Shown: piece by piece, positions 37,886 through 47,266 of the stretch
Position numbering within the stretch: the first letter of the stretch is position 1
How the letters are laid out: each line of letters starts with the position of its first letter
Assembly: GCF_004330295.1 (NCBI RefSeq)
Contig: NZ_SJOJ01000028.1
Coordinates: 1 to 64,000 of the forward strand
DNA: 64,000 nt
Source: Rahnella victoriana
GTDB taxonomy: Bacteria; Pseudomonadota; Gammaproteobacteria; Enterobacterales; Enterobacteriaceae
Reading direction: 5' to 3'
Notes under the pieces: model-generated
What the model saw: only the letters and a program-made list of their open reading frames with translations
What the model was told of the DNA's origin: nothing
Database searches by the model: none
Program-made: the position numbers and the translations under genes

Positions 37886-38404
37886 ATGAGCAAGAAAATA
37901 GCGGTACTCATCACTGATGAATTTGAAGATGCAGAATTCACCTCGCCCGCCGAGGCTTACCGCAAGGCGGGGCATCAGATCGTCACTATCGAGAACAAAG
38001 CGGGTAACGTCGTCAAAGGGAAACAGGGCAAAGCGTCCGTCACCATTGATAAATCGATCGATGAAGTGAAAGTGTCAGACTTTGACGCCCTGTTGCTGCC
38101 GGGCGGACATTCGCCGGATACCCTGCGCGGCGACGACCGTTTTGTCGCGTTCACCCGGGCGTTCGCCGAAAGCGGCAAACCTATATTTGCCATCTGCCAC
38201 GGCCCGCAGTTGCTGATCAACGCCGATGTCGTGCGCGGCCGTAAACTCACCACGGTGAAACCGGTGGTGGTGGATGTGAAAAATGCCGGTGCCGAGTTTT
38301 ACGATAAAGAAGTGGTGGTCGATCAGGATACGCTGGTCACCAGCCGCACACCGGACGATCTGCCTGCGTTTAACCGCGAATCCCTGAGGATTCTGGCCGC
38401 GTAG
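37886..38404 (+). CDS. yhbO: DJ-1/PfpI-family protein YhbO
   Basis: 172 residues from ATG 37886 (AGGAGGAACC before it), the same length as E. coli YhbO. The nucleophile Cys lies in the elbow FAICHGPQLL (about residue 104) with His next to it and an acidic partner (Glu in DEFEDAE). Members protect against glyoxal- and methylglyoxal-glycated protein and nucleic acid (deglycase activity is debated) and act in stress survival. Confidence 0.92.
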   Translation: MSKKIAVLITDEFEDAEFTSPAEAYRKAGHQIVTIENKAGNVVKGKQGKASVTIDKSIDEVKVSDFDALLLPGGHSPDTLRGDDRFVAFTRAFAESGKPIFAICHGPQLLINADVVRGRKLTTVKPVVVDVKNAGAEFYDKEVVVDQDTLVTSRTPDDLPAFNRESLRILAA

Positions 38405-38432
38405 TCCCGACGCCCCTCTCCGCGCAGAGGGG

Positions 38433-38873
38433 CTATTCCCCTTCCCGATCCCACAGCAGTTTCTTGCCAAATCCCAGCGCGTTATCGGTCATTTTGATGT
38501 GACGGAGTTTCAGCGCCCAGACCGGTGCTTTCATGGCGATGGCGACCGGAAAATGTTTGCAGTATAGATGGCGGGCATGACGTTCTTCTTCCCCCGCCAG
38601 CACGGTGGCTTCACCGCGGTACTGAATGCCTTTGATAAGCGCGATGGTTTTCGGGTGCGGCGCAATGGTGCCGACAATCTGTGGTGAGCGGGACATCAGC
38701 GTGCCGTGCAGGGTTTTCAGCTCGGTCATGAAATACAACATCATGCGGTCTGCGTCGGTGACGTAAAAACAATTGGCGCTCCACATCTCACCGTCAGCGG
38801 CGGCACACAGCGCCAGCACATGATTTTTTTTTAGAAACGTCAGGATATGTTTCAGGTCATCAGGGTTATTCAT
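38433..38873 (-). CDS. yhbP: UPF0306 protein YhbP (FMN-binding split-barrel fold)
   Basis: 146 residues. CAAADGEMWSANCFYV (about residues 23-38), AGEEERHARHLYCKHFP and the C-terminal WALKLRHIKMTDN.LGFGKKL.W match E. coli YhbP. The fold is that of flavin-binding pyridoxamine-oxidase-like proteins; no function is established. It is convergent with yhbO. Confidence 0.88.
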   Translation of the reverse strand: MNNPDDLKHILTFLKKNHVLALCAAADGEMWSANCFYVTDADRMMLYFMTELKTLHGTLMSRSPQIVGTIAPHPKTIALIKGIQYRGEATVLAGEEERHARHLYCKHFPVAIAMKAPVWALKLRHIKMTDNALGFGKKLLWDREGE

Positions 38874-38988
38874 CGCCGGTCCTTATTGTCATTTCTGACA
38901 GTTTAACGCTGTATGCCAATGTTTTGCCTCACTCTGTTGTGCCTTTCGGGTAAACTTACATAACCTTTTCTTTCCGGTACCCGCGCTT

Positions 38989-39291
38989 ATGTCCGCCACC
39001 GCTCACTGGTTTTTATATATGCTGAGAACCCCGACCGGTATGCTTTATACCGGCATCACCACCGACGTGACACGGCGTCTCGGCCAGCATCAGTGCGGAA
39101 AAGGCGCGAAGGCATTGCGCGGAAAAGGGGAATTGCAGCTGGCGTTCCATTGCCAGGCCGGTGACCGTTCGCTGGCGTCCAGACTGGAGCTGAAAGTTAA
39201 AAAGCTGAGTAAGGCGCAGAAAGAATTGCTGGTCCGCAACGCACCGGCATGTCTGGAAAACTATCTGGGATTGACGGAAGACGGAAAATGA
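38989..39291 (+). CDS. yhbQ: GIY-YIG endonuclease-fold protein YhbQ
   Basis: 100 residues with the GIY-YIG core in the form [17 protein letters not shown].RRLxxH (about residues 9-33), matching E. coli YhbQ. DNA or RNA nicking has been proposed for this group. It is divergent from yhbP and convergent with yhbS. Confidence 0.9.
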   Translation: MSATAHWFLYMLRTPTGMLYTGITTDVTRRLGQHQCGKGAKALRGKGELQLAFHCQAGDRSLASRLELKVKKLSKAQKELLVRNAPACLENYLGLTEDGK

Positions 39292-39331
39292 AAAAGGCCG
39301 GGGATCCGGCCTTTGCTGTCTCTGAAAAGAT

Positions 39332-39835
39332 TCAGAAACGATTGAACGCTGACGGAAAGACCACTTCACCGCTGGCGTCAGTCAGTGCATCGTCCGACAG
39401 GGTAAACAGCTGGAAAGCGGCTTCGGTGCCGATCCAGCGGCAGCGCAGGCCGTGAGCGGCAGCAGGTTTGAAACCGAAACGGTTGTAATACGCAGGGTCG
39501 CCAAGCACCACGACAGCGGCGTAACCGAATTCATTCAGGGAATCTAACCCTTCATACACCAGTTTTTCGCCCAGCCCCTGACCGCGCAGGGATTGTTCCA
39601 CCGCCAGCGGCGCCAGCGCCACCCAGTTGCGGTCTTCGCCCTGAATGTCCACCGGACAAAACGCCACATAACCGACCACGCCGCCTTCATCATCCGTGGC
39701 AACCACGCCCAGCGTCAGCAGGCCATCTTCGCGTAATTCCTGCACCAGATCGGCTTCTGCGCCGGTGGGGAATGAGGCACGCAACAGGCGGTCTATGCCC
39801 GCGGCATCGACCGGAATTTCAGTACGGATTAACAT
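39332..39835 (-). CDS. yhbS: GNAT-family acetyltransferase YhbS
   Basis: 167 residues with the acetyl-CoA-binding pattern LAVEQSLRGQGLGEKLV (Q/RxxGxG/A, about residues 77-93) and the C-terminal family piece VLGDPAYYNRFGFKPA. In E. coli yhbS also follows yhbT (ubiT). The ATG overlaps the end of ubiT by 7 bases, so the two are cotranslated. The substrate is unknown; a link to CoA- or thio-ester metabolism has been suggested for the family. Confidence 0.9.
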   Translation of the reverse strand: MLIRTEIPVDAAGIDRLLRASFPTGAEADLVQELREDGLLTLGVVATDDEGGVVGYVAFCPVDIQGEDRNWVALAPLAVEQSLRGQGLGEKLVYEGLDSLNEFGYAAVVVLGDPAYYNRFGFKPAAAHGLRCRWIGTEAAFQLFTLSDDALTDASGEVVFPSAFNRF

Positions 39836-40350
39836 GGCTCAGCTACCGGAGCTTGCGGCTCGCGGTCCTCTTGCAGTCCCGCTTCGACGAAATCGGCCAG
39901 ACGCAGCAGACCGTTTTTCAACAACAGCGGCATGGTATCGAGATCGATAGAATCCATCAGGTTTTTCACATACAGACCCAGCTCGGTGTCGCCTTCAATG
40001 TGCAGACGGCGCTGGAAGAACAGCGTATCCGGGTCTTCTTTACGGGCGGCGATCAGGATCAGATCATTCGCCGTGCCGCTGAAACTGACATCGGCGTCGC
40101 CCTGTTCGGCGATCACCAGCTTGCCTTCTTCCACTGACATCAGCCAGCTCAGATTCAGATCGCTGACTTCAATTTTTAACCAGCGGTCCTCGAGGAAATC
40201 CAGTTCGCCATCCGCCAGCGCCTGACGAAGCTGCCAGCTCAGCACCTGTTGCAAAACCTGTCGCTGCAACGCAAACGGCGTGAATTTCAAGGGCACACTC
40301 AACAGGGATGGCCCCTGACGGACCATACGTGCACGTAGTTTTTGCAACAC
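39829..40350 (-). CDS. ubiT: Oxygen-independent ubiquinone synthesis accessory factor UbiT
   Basis: 173 residues from GTG 40350, 8 bases after AAAGGAG. An in-frame GTG at 40356 is also possible. The SCP2-type lipid-binding domain covers most of the protein, with ARKEDPDTLFFQRRLHIEGDTELGLYVKNLMDSID (about residues 104-138) the most conserved part. With UbiU and UbiV it supports anaerobic hydroxylation steps of ubiquinone synthesis, probably by binding the isoprenoid intermediates. It is divergent from ubiUV. Confidence 0.92.
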   Translation of the reverse strand: MLQKLRARMVRQGPSLLSVPLKFTPFALQRQVLQQVLSWQLRQALADGELDFLEDRWLKIEVSDLNLSWLMSVEEGKLVIAEQGDADVSFSGTANDLILIAARKEDPDTLFFQRRLHIEGDTELGLYVKNLMDSIDLDTMPLLLKNGLLRLADFVEAGLQEDREPQAPVAEPC

Positions 40351-40356
40351 TGGCAC

Positions 40357-40665
40357 TACTCCTTTCGGTAACTTTTCGGCAAGTTTTAAGGCAGTTATAC
40401 GGCCTATTTTGCCATAACGTCGGTATTGTTCAGCGGTCTACATCAATAAATACTGCAACAGAAAAACGCCACGTACAACCTCCCCGACAACGGTATGCCT
40501 TTCAACGCCGCAGAAACTGCCTCAAATCAAAATATTGCATCCATAGCTTCTCTAAAATAGTTCGCCAATCAAAGCCCTGACTGATGAATGAATGACGTCG
40601 GCAACTGGCTTTTCATCACCCCCAACCCTTCAGCTCTGGCTGGCCGGTTGCAGTAAGGAACGAGA
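40357..40665. promoter_or_regulatory. Divergent ubiT / ubiUV promoter region with possible FNR site
   Basis: 309 bases without a gene. CTGCCTCAAATCAA (40517-40530) matches 7 of 10 fixed positions of the FNR/Anr consensus TTGAT-N4-ATCAA, with a perfect right half. ubiUV and ubiT act only without oxygen and ubiUV is FNR-controlled in E. coli, so a site here is expected. No terminator or small gene was seen. Confidence 0.4.
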
Positions 40666-41661
40666 ATGGAGCTACTTTGCCCGGCAGGGAATTTACCTGC
40701 GCTGAAAGCGGCGATCGACAATGGCGCGGATGCGGTTTATATCGGTCTGAAAGATGACACCAACGCCCGCCATTTCGCCGGTCTGAATTTCACGGAGAAA
40801 AAGCTGCAGGAAGCCGCCAGTTACGTCCACCGTCACCGCCGCAAACTGCATATCGCCATTAATACGTTTGCGCATCCCGACGGTTATCAGCGCTGGGAAC
40901 GCGCCATTGATATGGCCGCGCAGCTCGGCGCAGATGCACTGATTCTGGCGGATCTGGCGATGCTTGATTATGCCGCGAATAAATATCCCCACGTTGAGCG
41001 CCATGTGTCGGTACAGGCGTCTGCCACTAACGATGAGGCGATCCGTTTCTATAAACGTAACTTTGATGTCGCCCGCGTGGTGTTGCCGCGCGTGCTTTCC
41101 ATGCATCAGGTGCGTCAGCTTTCCCGTACCACCGTGGTGCCGCTGGAAGTGTTCGCCTTCGGCAGCCTGTGCATTATGGCCGAAGGTCGCTGTTATCTGT
41201 CGTCCTATCTGACCGGCGAATCACCGAATACCGTCGGTGCCTGTTCACCGGCGCGGTTCGTGCGCTGGCAGCAAACCGCGCAGGGCATGGAATCACGTCT
41301 GAATGATGTGCTGATCGACCGTTATGACGAAGGCGAAAACGCCGGTTATCCGACGCTGTGTAAAGGCCGTTATCTGGTGGATGGCGCGAAATACCATGCG
41401 CTGGAAGAGCCGACCAGCCTGAATACGCTGGAATTATTACCGGAGTTGTTTGCCGCCAATATTGCCTCGGTGAAAATTGAAGGGCGTCAGCGCAGCCCGG
41501 CCTATGTCAGCCAGGTGGCGCGCGTCTGGCGTGCGGCGATTGACCGCTGTATGGCCGATCCGCAGCACTTCAAAACCGATGAAGCCTGGATGAAGACGCT
41601 GGGTGCCATGTCTGAGGGCACACAAACGACGCTCGGTGCTTATCACCGCAAGTGGCAGTAA
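40666..41661 (+). CDS. ubiU: Oxygen-independent ubiquinone hydroxylation protein UbiU
   Basis: 331 residues, U32 peptidase-like fold. It starts MELLCPAGNLPALKAAIDNGADAVYIG, the hallmark of the family. Cys residues in the FGSLCIMAEGRCYLSSYLTG segment (about residues 167-185) and further on (GACSPARF, TLCKGRY) supply the [4Fe-4S] cluster. It works as a UbiU-UbiV pair in O2-independent ring hydroxylation, probably using prephenate as oxygen donor. AAGGAACG precedes the ATG. Confidence 0.94.
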   Translation: MELLCPAGNLPALKAAIDNGADAVYIGLKDDTNARHFAGLNFTEKKLQEAASYVHRHRRKLHIAINTFAHPDGYQRWERAIDMAAQLGADALILADLAMLDYAANKYPHVERHVSVQASATNDEAIRFYKRNFDVARVVLPRVLSMHQVRQLSRTTVVPLEVFAFGSLCIMAEGRCYLSSYLTGESPNTVGACSPARFVRWQQTAQGMESRLNDVLIDRYDEGENAGYPTLCKGRYLVDGAKYHALEEPTSLNTLELLPELFAANIASVKIEGRQRSPAYVSQVARVWRAAIDRCMADPQHFKTDEAWMKTLGAMSEGTQTTLGAYHRKWQ

Positions 41662-41674
41662 TAAAGAGACGATG

Positions 41675-42553
41675 ATGAAATATTCTTTGGGTGCCATCCT
41701 GTATTACTGGCCGAAAGCGCAGGTTGAAGACTTTTATCAGGCCGCCGCCGCCAGCAGCGCGGATGTGATTTATCTCGGCGAAAATGTGTGCAGCAAACGC
41801 CGTGAGATGAAGGTGAATGACTGGCTGGAGATCGCCCGCCAGCTGGCCGCGACCGGCAAGCAGGTGGTCATTTCCACGCTGGCATTGTTGCAGGCACCGT
41901 CCGAACTTAACGAACTGAAACGTTATGTGGAAAACGGCGAGTTTTTGCTGGAAGCCAATGATTTCGGCGCGGTGAACATGGCGGCGGAACGTAACCTGCC
42001 GTTTGTCGTCGGCCATGCGCTGAACTGCTATAACGCGGTCACGCTGAAATTGCTGCATAAACAAGGCATGGTGCGCTGGTGTATGCCGGTCGAGCTTTCC
42101 CGCGACTGGCTGGTGAATCTGCTGAACCAGTGTCAGGATCTGGGCATCCGCGATAAGTTTGAAGTGGAAGTATTGTCATACGGCCATCTGCCGCTGGCCT
42201 ATTCGGCGCGCTGTTTTACCGCACGTTCTGAAAACCGGGCGAAGGATGAATGCGAAACCTGCTGCATCCATTATCCGCAGGGCCGGAAAATGCTGTCACA
42301 GGAAAATCAGCAGGTGTTTGTGCTTAACGGCATTCAGACCCAGAGCGGTTATTGCTATAACCTCGGCAATGAACTGACGTCGATGCAGGGACTGGTGGAT
42401 ATCGTGCGTCTGTCGCCGGAAACCCCGGAAACGCTCGCCACACTGGAAGCCTTCCGCAACAACGAACGCGGTTTACAGCCTCTGACCCTCACCGATAAAG
42501 CCGACTGTAACGGCTACTGGCAGCGTGTGGCCGGGCTGGAATTACGTCAGTAA
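41675..42553 (+). CDS. ubiV: Oxygen-independent ubiquinone hydroxylation protein UbiV
   Basis: 292 residues, identical in length to E. coli UbiV when starting at ATG 41675; the ATG three bases earlier has poorer ribosome-site spacing. GHALNCYNAVTLK, SYGHLPLAYSARCFTAR and the cysteine group ECETCCIHYP (about residues 190-199) are the [4Fe-4S] cluster region of the U32 family. It follows ubiU by 13 bases. Confidence 0.94.
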   Translation: MKYSLGAILYYWPKAQVEDFYQAAAASSADVIYLGENVCSKRREMKVNDWLEIARQLAATGKQVVISTLALLQAPSELNELKRYVENGEFLLEANDFGAVNMAAERNLPFVVGHALNCYNAVTLKLLHKQGMVRWCMPVELSRDWLVNLLNQCQDLGIRDKFEVEVLSYGHLPLAYSARCFTARSENRAKDECETCCIHYPQGRKMLSQENQQVFVLNGIQTQSGYCYNLGNELTSMQGLVDIVRLSPETPETLATLEAFRNNERGLQPLTLTDKADCNGYWQRVAGLELRQ

Positions 42554-42607
42554 GCGCACGCAGACAACATGAAAAAGGGAGATGGCCTGGCGGTCATCTC
42601 CCTTTTT

Positions 42608-43771
42608 TTATGCGTGCGGAGGTTTCGGCCTGAACATCGCCCGCAACCGGACGCCATCGCGCAGCATGCCCACCGCAATGCCAATAAAGGTGTAAAAGCC
42701 ACAAAGGATCAGCAGCATCAGAATGTCGCCGCCGACGTCTTTGAACGGCAATCCCATCTGATTCACGCCAGCAATCGCCTTGGTCGCCCACGTTGAAGGC
42801 AGCATCGAAGAGATCGCCCTGACCCACGCAGGCATCGCCTGTAACGGCCAGATGGTGCCGGAAATGTAGAACACCGGCGTGGTCAGAAACGCCAGCGTCA
42901 GGTAGATCAGCTCCACGCTGCGCAGACATTCTGTCACCAGCTTTCCAAGCCCCAGCACCGCCAGCAGGAACGGGAAGGTCAGCAGCAGGATCTCCGGAAT
43001 ACTGGCGGTCTGCCGGTAGCCCAGCACCCACGGCCACAGCACAAATAAGACGATCGACAGAAACAGCCAGACCGGGATCAGCGCCGAAATGCCGCCCAGA
43101 AACGCCGGGATCGCCGGTTTCCCCGAAGGGCCGCTGTTGAGCACAATGCTGACGCGTACGCTGGCGATCAGCAATGAGTGCTGCAATAACATCACCAGCA
43201 AACCGGGGAAAATAATCGCCGCAAAGCTGATGCCGGGGTTAAACACATCAAGAGACTGGCCGAGGATCGGTGAAAGCACCACGCTGGCCTGTCGCTCGCT
43301 GAAACCGTTGCTGAGCAGCAGATCGGTGTTGTACTGCGTGAGGATCGACTGATACGCCGACAGCACGTCCTGCTGGATCTGACCGTTCGCCAGCCGGTTG
43401 GTGGCATCGCCATACACCGGGATCACGATGTTTTGCCCGGCGAGGATCTTCTTCTCCAGATCGACCGGCATGATGATCACCGCGAACAGTTTCCGCAGCG
43501 CCAGATCGTGTTCCGCCTCAGCCAGATTGTCATAAGCCACCGTGGCGATTTTCGATCCCGCATCGAGCTGGCGCGCCAGCATACGGCTGGCCGTGCTGTG
43601 ATCCTGGTCGATCACGGCCACCGGCAAATCCCACACCGTGCGGTTGGCATACACCAGACTCATCACGCACAGCGAAAGCAGCAGCATCATCCACATCGGC
43701 TTATCGAGCAATCCGGTCAGCACTTTGCTGAATGTTTTCCACCAGGTTTTACACCACTCGCGACCGGTCAT
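42608..43771 (-). CDS. ABC-2 type exporter permease, second gene
   Basis: 387 residues from ATG 43771, which overlaps the stop of the first permease gene (ATGA). One helix near the N-terminus, a large extracytoplasmic domain starting VAVIDQDHSTASRMLARQLDAG (about residues 47-68), then five helices in the C-terminal half (YLTLAFLTTPVFYISGTIWPL is the typical ABC-2 helix pair). This is the YhhJ/YbhR/YbhS half-transporter architecture. It works as a heterodimer with the neighbour and a HlyD-type adaptor, likely exporting a drug or hydrophobic compound. No ATPase gene is present in the cluster. Confidence 0.85.
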   Translation of the reverse strand: MTGREWCKTWWKTFSKVLTGLLDKPMWMMLLLSLCVMSLVYANRTVWDLPVAVIDQDHSTASRMLARQLDAGSKIATVAYDNLAEAEHDLALRKLFAVIIMPVDLEKKILAGQNIVIPVYGDATNRLANGQIQQDVLSAYQSILTQYNTDLLLSNGFSERQASVVLSPILGQSLDVFNPGISFAAIIFPGLLVMLLQHSLLIASVRVSIVLNSGPSGKPAIPAFLGGISALIPVWLFLSIVLFVLWPWVLGYRQTASIPEILLLTFPFLLAVLGLGKLVTECLRSVELIYLTLAFLTTPVFYISGTIWPLQAMPAWVRAISSMLPSTWATKAIAGVNQMGLPFKDVGGDILMLLILCGFYTFIGIAVGMLRDGVRLRAMFRPKPPHA

Positions 43772-44958
43772 TGGCCTGGCTCCTGTTGTTTCATCCGCAT
43801 ATACAGGCGCTTGCGCACCAGCAGGCTGGTCAGTAACGGATAGATCAGCAGTATGCAGCACACCATCAGTATGCCGCGCACCGAGACTTCGCGCAGGAAG
43901 ACGTCAAACATGGCGGCCAGCGCGTAACTCAGCGGTTCGATACCGGAAATAATCCGCGCAGGCAGCGGCATCGACAAGACCGGGATCGCCATGCCGGAAA
44001 ACGTCAGCGCGATACTGACGAAAATCCCCATCATGGTGTATGCCGTGATGGTGGTTTTGGTGAAAGTGAACAGCAGTAAACCGAGACTTTGCGCGGCGAT
44101 GACATAGAAGAAACCAATCACCAGCATATACAACGGATTACCGCTGACTCGCGCATCGAAAAAGCCCACCAGCATGGCGATTTCTACCATCAGTAAGGTG
44201 GTGAAACACAAGGTGTAGGGGGCGAGTTTGCCGAGCAGCGCCAGGGTGAAAGACGGCGCACTGAGTAACGCCTGACTGCGCGCCATCACGTAAATCATGC
44301 AGGTCACGGTGAACAGTTGCAGCAGATGGATGGTCGCCGCAAATTGCTGATAATAAATGTAACTGCCGCTGGCATTGAACAGGCTGCCGTAAGAGACGTC
44401 GACGCTGGCCAGCGACGGCAGCGTTTTGCCAATTTTCGTCGCTATTATAGAACGGTAGCTGGTATTAAGTTCGGTGATCAGCCCGCTGAAATCCTGAGTG
44501 GAATACAGGCCGGCACCGTAAAATAAGGCGTTGTAATAGAGCACGGCGCTGGGTTGTTTTCCCGCCAGCACGTCCGCTTCAAAATCATCAGGAATATACA
44601 ACAGGGCGTAATCCTGCGCGGTACGCAGACGGTATTCCGCCTCCGGTAATCCGCCCGCAAAGGCCTGCACATGCGCGTGTGATCCGGCATCCAGTTTGCG
44701 GGTCAGCGTTTTCGACAGCGAGCTGTGATCGTTATCCACCACCGAGACCGGCAAATCCAGCAAGGTGCCTTCAGAGAAGTTACTGCTGATCAGGCCGAAC
44801 AACAGCAAAGGAAAAATCCAGCACAGCCAGTGGATCACCGGCTTGCGGAAAGCATGTCGGGTCTCGCGGGTAAAAGCACGACTGAAACAGCGCCATGCGG
44901 CTTTTATCCTTTCGCTGCGCGGCGCTTTAACCGGCTTCACTTCGCCTTCCATTGCCAT
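43768..44958 (-). CDS. ABC-2 type exporter permease, first gene
   Basis: 396 residues with the same layout as the second permease: N-terminal helix (PVIHWLCWIFPLLLFGLIS), extracytoplasmic domain opening with LPVSVVDNDHSSLSKTLTRKLDAG (about residues 70-93), and C-terminal helices including the conserved TAYTMMGIFVSIALTFSGMAIPV. The start overlaps the end of the HlyD-type gene by 22 bases. The two permeases are paralogs, which fits a heterodimeric exporter. Confidence 0.85.
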   Translation of the reverse strand: MAMEGEVKPVKAPRSERIKAAWRCFSRAFTRETRHAFRKPVIHWLCWIFPLLLFGLISSNFSEGTLLDLPVSVVDNDHSSLSKTLTRKLDAGSHAHVQAFAGGLPEAEYRLRTAQDYALLYIPDDFEADVLAGKQPSAVLYYNALFYGAGLYSTQDFSGLITELNTSYRSIIATKIGKTLPSLASVDVSYGSLFNASGSYIYYQQFAATIHLLQLFTVTCMIYVMARSQALLSAPSFTLALLGKLAPYTLCFTTLLMVEIAMLVGFFDARVSGNPLYMLVIGFFYVIAAQSLGLLLFTFTKTTITAYTMMGIFVSIALTFSGMAIPVLSMPLPARIISGIEPLSYALAAMFDVFLREVSVRGILMVCCILLIYPLLTSLLVRKRLYMRMKQQEPGQ

Positions 44959-45911
44959 AACGCGCTCATGCCCTGACGCAGGCCGGGCACAGGCTTCGCG
45001 GGATACAGACGCACTTCAAAGGTTTTCAAATCGAAGTCACCGGTCGCGCGCGTGGCACGTTTGGTGGCGTAATCACCAAGCGGCGCAATGTAGCGCACTT
45101 CAGCTTCAATCATCTGGTTATTCAGCGCGGGAACGCGCATCTGCACTTTGTCGCCCTTGCGCACGCCTGCCAGAATATCTTCACGCAGGTTAAACACGAA
45201 ATAGGCATCCGGCAGACGGACTAAGGTCAGCAACGGGCTGGAAGCGCTTTGCAGCTCGCCCACTTCTACCGGGATCGGCCCGACCTCGCCATCAACCGGC
45301 GCTTTGACCTGTAAATCATCGGTTTGCGCTTTCACTTCCAGCAGATCTTCTTCCGCCTGCCGCAACTGCGCGGCATAGCTTTCGCGCTGTTCGACACGGT
45401 CGCCGTTCACGCCTTCGTCCAGATTGGCTTTGGCGACTAATACCTGCTGATAGGCACTGTCACGGGCACGGCGGGAATCTTCTAAATCAGAAGCCGAAAT
45501 AAACCCTTTCGCGGCCACTTTGGCGTTACGGTTGTAGAGGTCACGGGCATTGATGTATTCCGCCTGAGACTGCGCCAGCGTCGCCTTCAGGTTACGGATA
45601 CTTTCTTCGCGGGTGCCGTTAACGGAGAGATCAAGCTGAGCTTTTGCCTGATCGCGGGCAGCTTCGGCGGCGCGTAACTGCGCCATCAGCTCAGGGCTGT
45701 CGAGGGTGATCAACAGCTGTCCGGCTTTAACATCGTCGCCGCGCTCCACATGGCGTTCAATCACACGGCCTTTGGCTTTCGACGCCACAATCACTTCCGG
45801 CGCGTCAACTTCGCCCTGTAACAACAGATCCTGATTGTGCGCACGAAACAGCACCGCCAGAGAAACCGCGACTGCAACCAGCAGCAGGGTCAGTAAAATT
45901 CGTTTACTCAT
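44937..45911 (-). CDS. HlyD-family periplasmic adaptor (membrane fusion protein)
   Basis: 324 residues from ATG 45911 (AAGGATG upstream). One N-terminal membrane anchor (about residues 4-22), then the biotinyl-lipoyl half-motif GEVDAPEVIVASKAKGRV, a long coiled-coil hairpin (about 70-200) and the second half VDGEVGPIPVEVGELQ. Such adaptors bridge an inner-membrane exporter and a TolC-type channel. It is the first gene of the three-gene exporter operon, which is inserted between ubiV and yhbW compared with the E. coli order. Confidence 0.9.
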   Translation of the reverse strand: MSKRILLTLLLVAVAVSLAVLFRAHNQDLLLQGEVDAPEVIVASKAKGRVIERHVERGDDVKAGQLLITLDSPELMAQLRAAEAARDQAKAQLDLSVNGTREESIRNLKATLAQSQAEYINARDLYNRNAKVAAKGFISASDLEDSRRARDSAYQQVLVAKANLDEGVNGDRVEQRESYAAQLRQAEEDLLEVKAQTDDLQVKAPVDGEVGPIPVEVGELQSASSPLLTLVRLPDAYFVFNLREDILAGVRKGDKVQMRVPALNNQMIEAEVRYIAPLGDYATKRATRATGDFDLKTFEVRLYPAKPVPGLRQGMSALWQWKAK

Positions 45912-46155
45912 CGGTGCGACATCCTTTTTGTTCGCCAGATTCAATAATAACGGGGTGAACAGAGAGTTTTTAACACAAAACAACATATTGGCCGAAATGA
46001 TAGTTTAAGTTATTTCAATCTGTTTTTAGGATGTTTAAACGGCATGTAAGGGCACAAATGCCGTATTCAATACGGCATTATTGGGTAATACTCGTTCTAA
46101 TTATGAGCGGAGTGAATGCTTCTCCCCTCACCTCCATCAAGAGTGAGCCGCGATT

Positions 46156-47181
46156 ATGTCTGATAAAAATACCGTTCCCCTTTCCGTGCTCGACCTGGCT
46201 CCCGTTCCGCAAGGTGCCGATCCTGCCCGCGCCTTCCAGTGTTCACTGGAACTGGCGCAGAACGCGGAAAAATGGGGCTATCAACGTTACTGGATGGCTG
46301 AGCATCACAACATGACCGGCATTGCCAGCGCGGCCACTTCCGTGCTGCTGGGCTATATTGCGGGCGGCACGAAAACCATCCGCGTCGGTTCCGGCGGCGT
46401 GATGCTGCCCAACCACTCACCGCTGGTGATTGCTGAACAGTTCGGCACGCTCGCCACGCTGTATCCGAACCGTGTGGATCTGGGGCTGGGCCGCGCGCCG
46501 GGCACCGATCAGCGTACGATGATTGCACTGCGCCGCCATCTTTCCGGTGAGGTCGATAATTTCCCGCAGGATGTACAGGAATTGCAGCTGTATTTCGGCG
46601 ACGTTCAGCCGCAGCAGGCCGTTCAGGCGGTGCCGGGACAAGGTTTACATGTGCCAATATGGTTACTGGGTTCAAGCCTGTACAGCGCCCAGCTGGCGGC
46701 GGCGCTTGGGTTGCCGTTTGCCTTCGCCTCGCACTTCGCGCCGGACATGCTTTATCAGGCACTGGCGATTTATCGCAGCAAATTCCAGCCTTCAGCACAG
46801 CTTGAGAAACCGCATGCGATGGTCTGTATCAATGCTATCGCCGCGGATACAGATGAAGAAGCGCGCCGCATGTTTACCTCCAACCAGCAGCAGTTCATTA
46901 ATCTGCGTCGCGGAATGCCGGGCAAACTGCCTGCACCGGTCGATAACATCGAAAGCTTGTGGTCAGCTCAGGAACGCTTTGGTGTGGATAATGCGTTGCG
47001 CATGTCGGTGGTCGGTAATCAGGAGACGGTGCGTCAGGGTCTGCAAAACATTCTGCGCGAAACCGAAGCCGATGAACTGATGATCAACGGCCAGATTTTT
47101 GATCATCAGGCACGTCTGCATTCCTTTGAAATCGTTTCGCAGTTGCAGGGTGAACTGGTCAAAGAACAGCGCATCAGCTAA
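46156..47181 (+). CDS. yhbW: Luciferase-like flavin monooxygenase YhbW
   Basis: 341 residues, LLM-class bacterial-luciferase-like fold, matching E. coli YhbW (335). [12 protein letters not shown] at the start, [10 protein letters not shown] (about residues 47-56), [22 protein letters not shown] (about 77-98) and [13 protein letters not shown] (about 112-124) are diagnostic. The reaction is unknown; a flavin-dependent oxidation is expected. A strong terminator follows. Confidence 0.9.
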   Translation: MSDKNTVPLSVLDLAPVPQGADPARAFQCSLELAQNAEKWGYQRYWMAEHHNMTGIASAATSVLLGYIAGGTKTIRVGSGGVMLPNHSPLVIAEQFGTLATLYPNRVDLGLGRAPGTDQRTMIALRRHLSGEVDNFPQDVQELQLYFGDVQPQQAVQAVPGQGLHVPIWLLGSSLYSAQLAAALGLPFAFASHFAPDMLYQALAIYRSKFQPSAQLEKPHAMVCINAIAADTDEEARRMFTSNQQQFINLRRGMPGKLPAPVDNIESLWSAQERFGVDNALRMSVVGNQETVRQGLQNILRETEADELMINGQIFDHQARLHSFEIVSQLQGELVKEQRIS

Positions 47182-47207
47182 TCGCTTTCCTGAATTCAGG
47201 ACGAAAA

Positions 47208-47239
47208 AAAACCAGCCTGTGAAGGCTGGTTTTTTATTA
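47208..47239. terminator. Bidirectional terminator between yhbW and deaD
   Basis: AAAACCAGCC / GGCTGGTTTT around TGTGAA, with an A-run on the left and TTTT-ATT on the right, so it can serve both convergent genes. Confidence 0.88.
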
Positions 47240-47266
47240 TCTGACGTTCAGCGAACTGAATGCAGA

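Noticed and set aside
42608-45911. Naming the exporter yhiI-rbbA-yhhJ or ybhG-F-S-R
   Set aside because: Both E. coli systems include an ATPase gene that is missing here, and the order and context differ, so no gene symbols were given.
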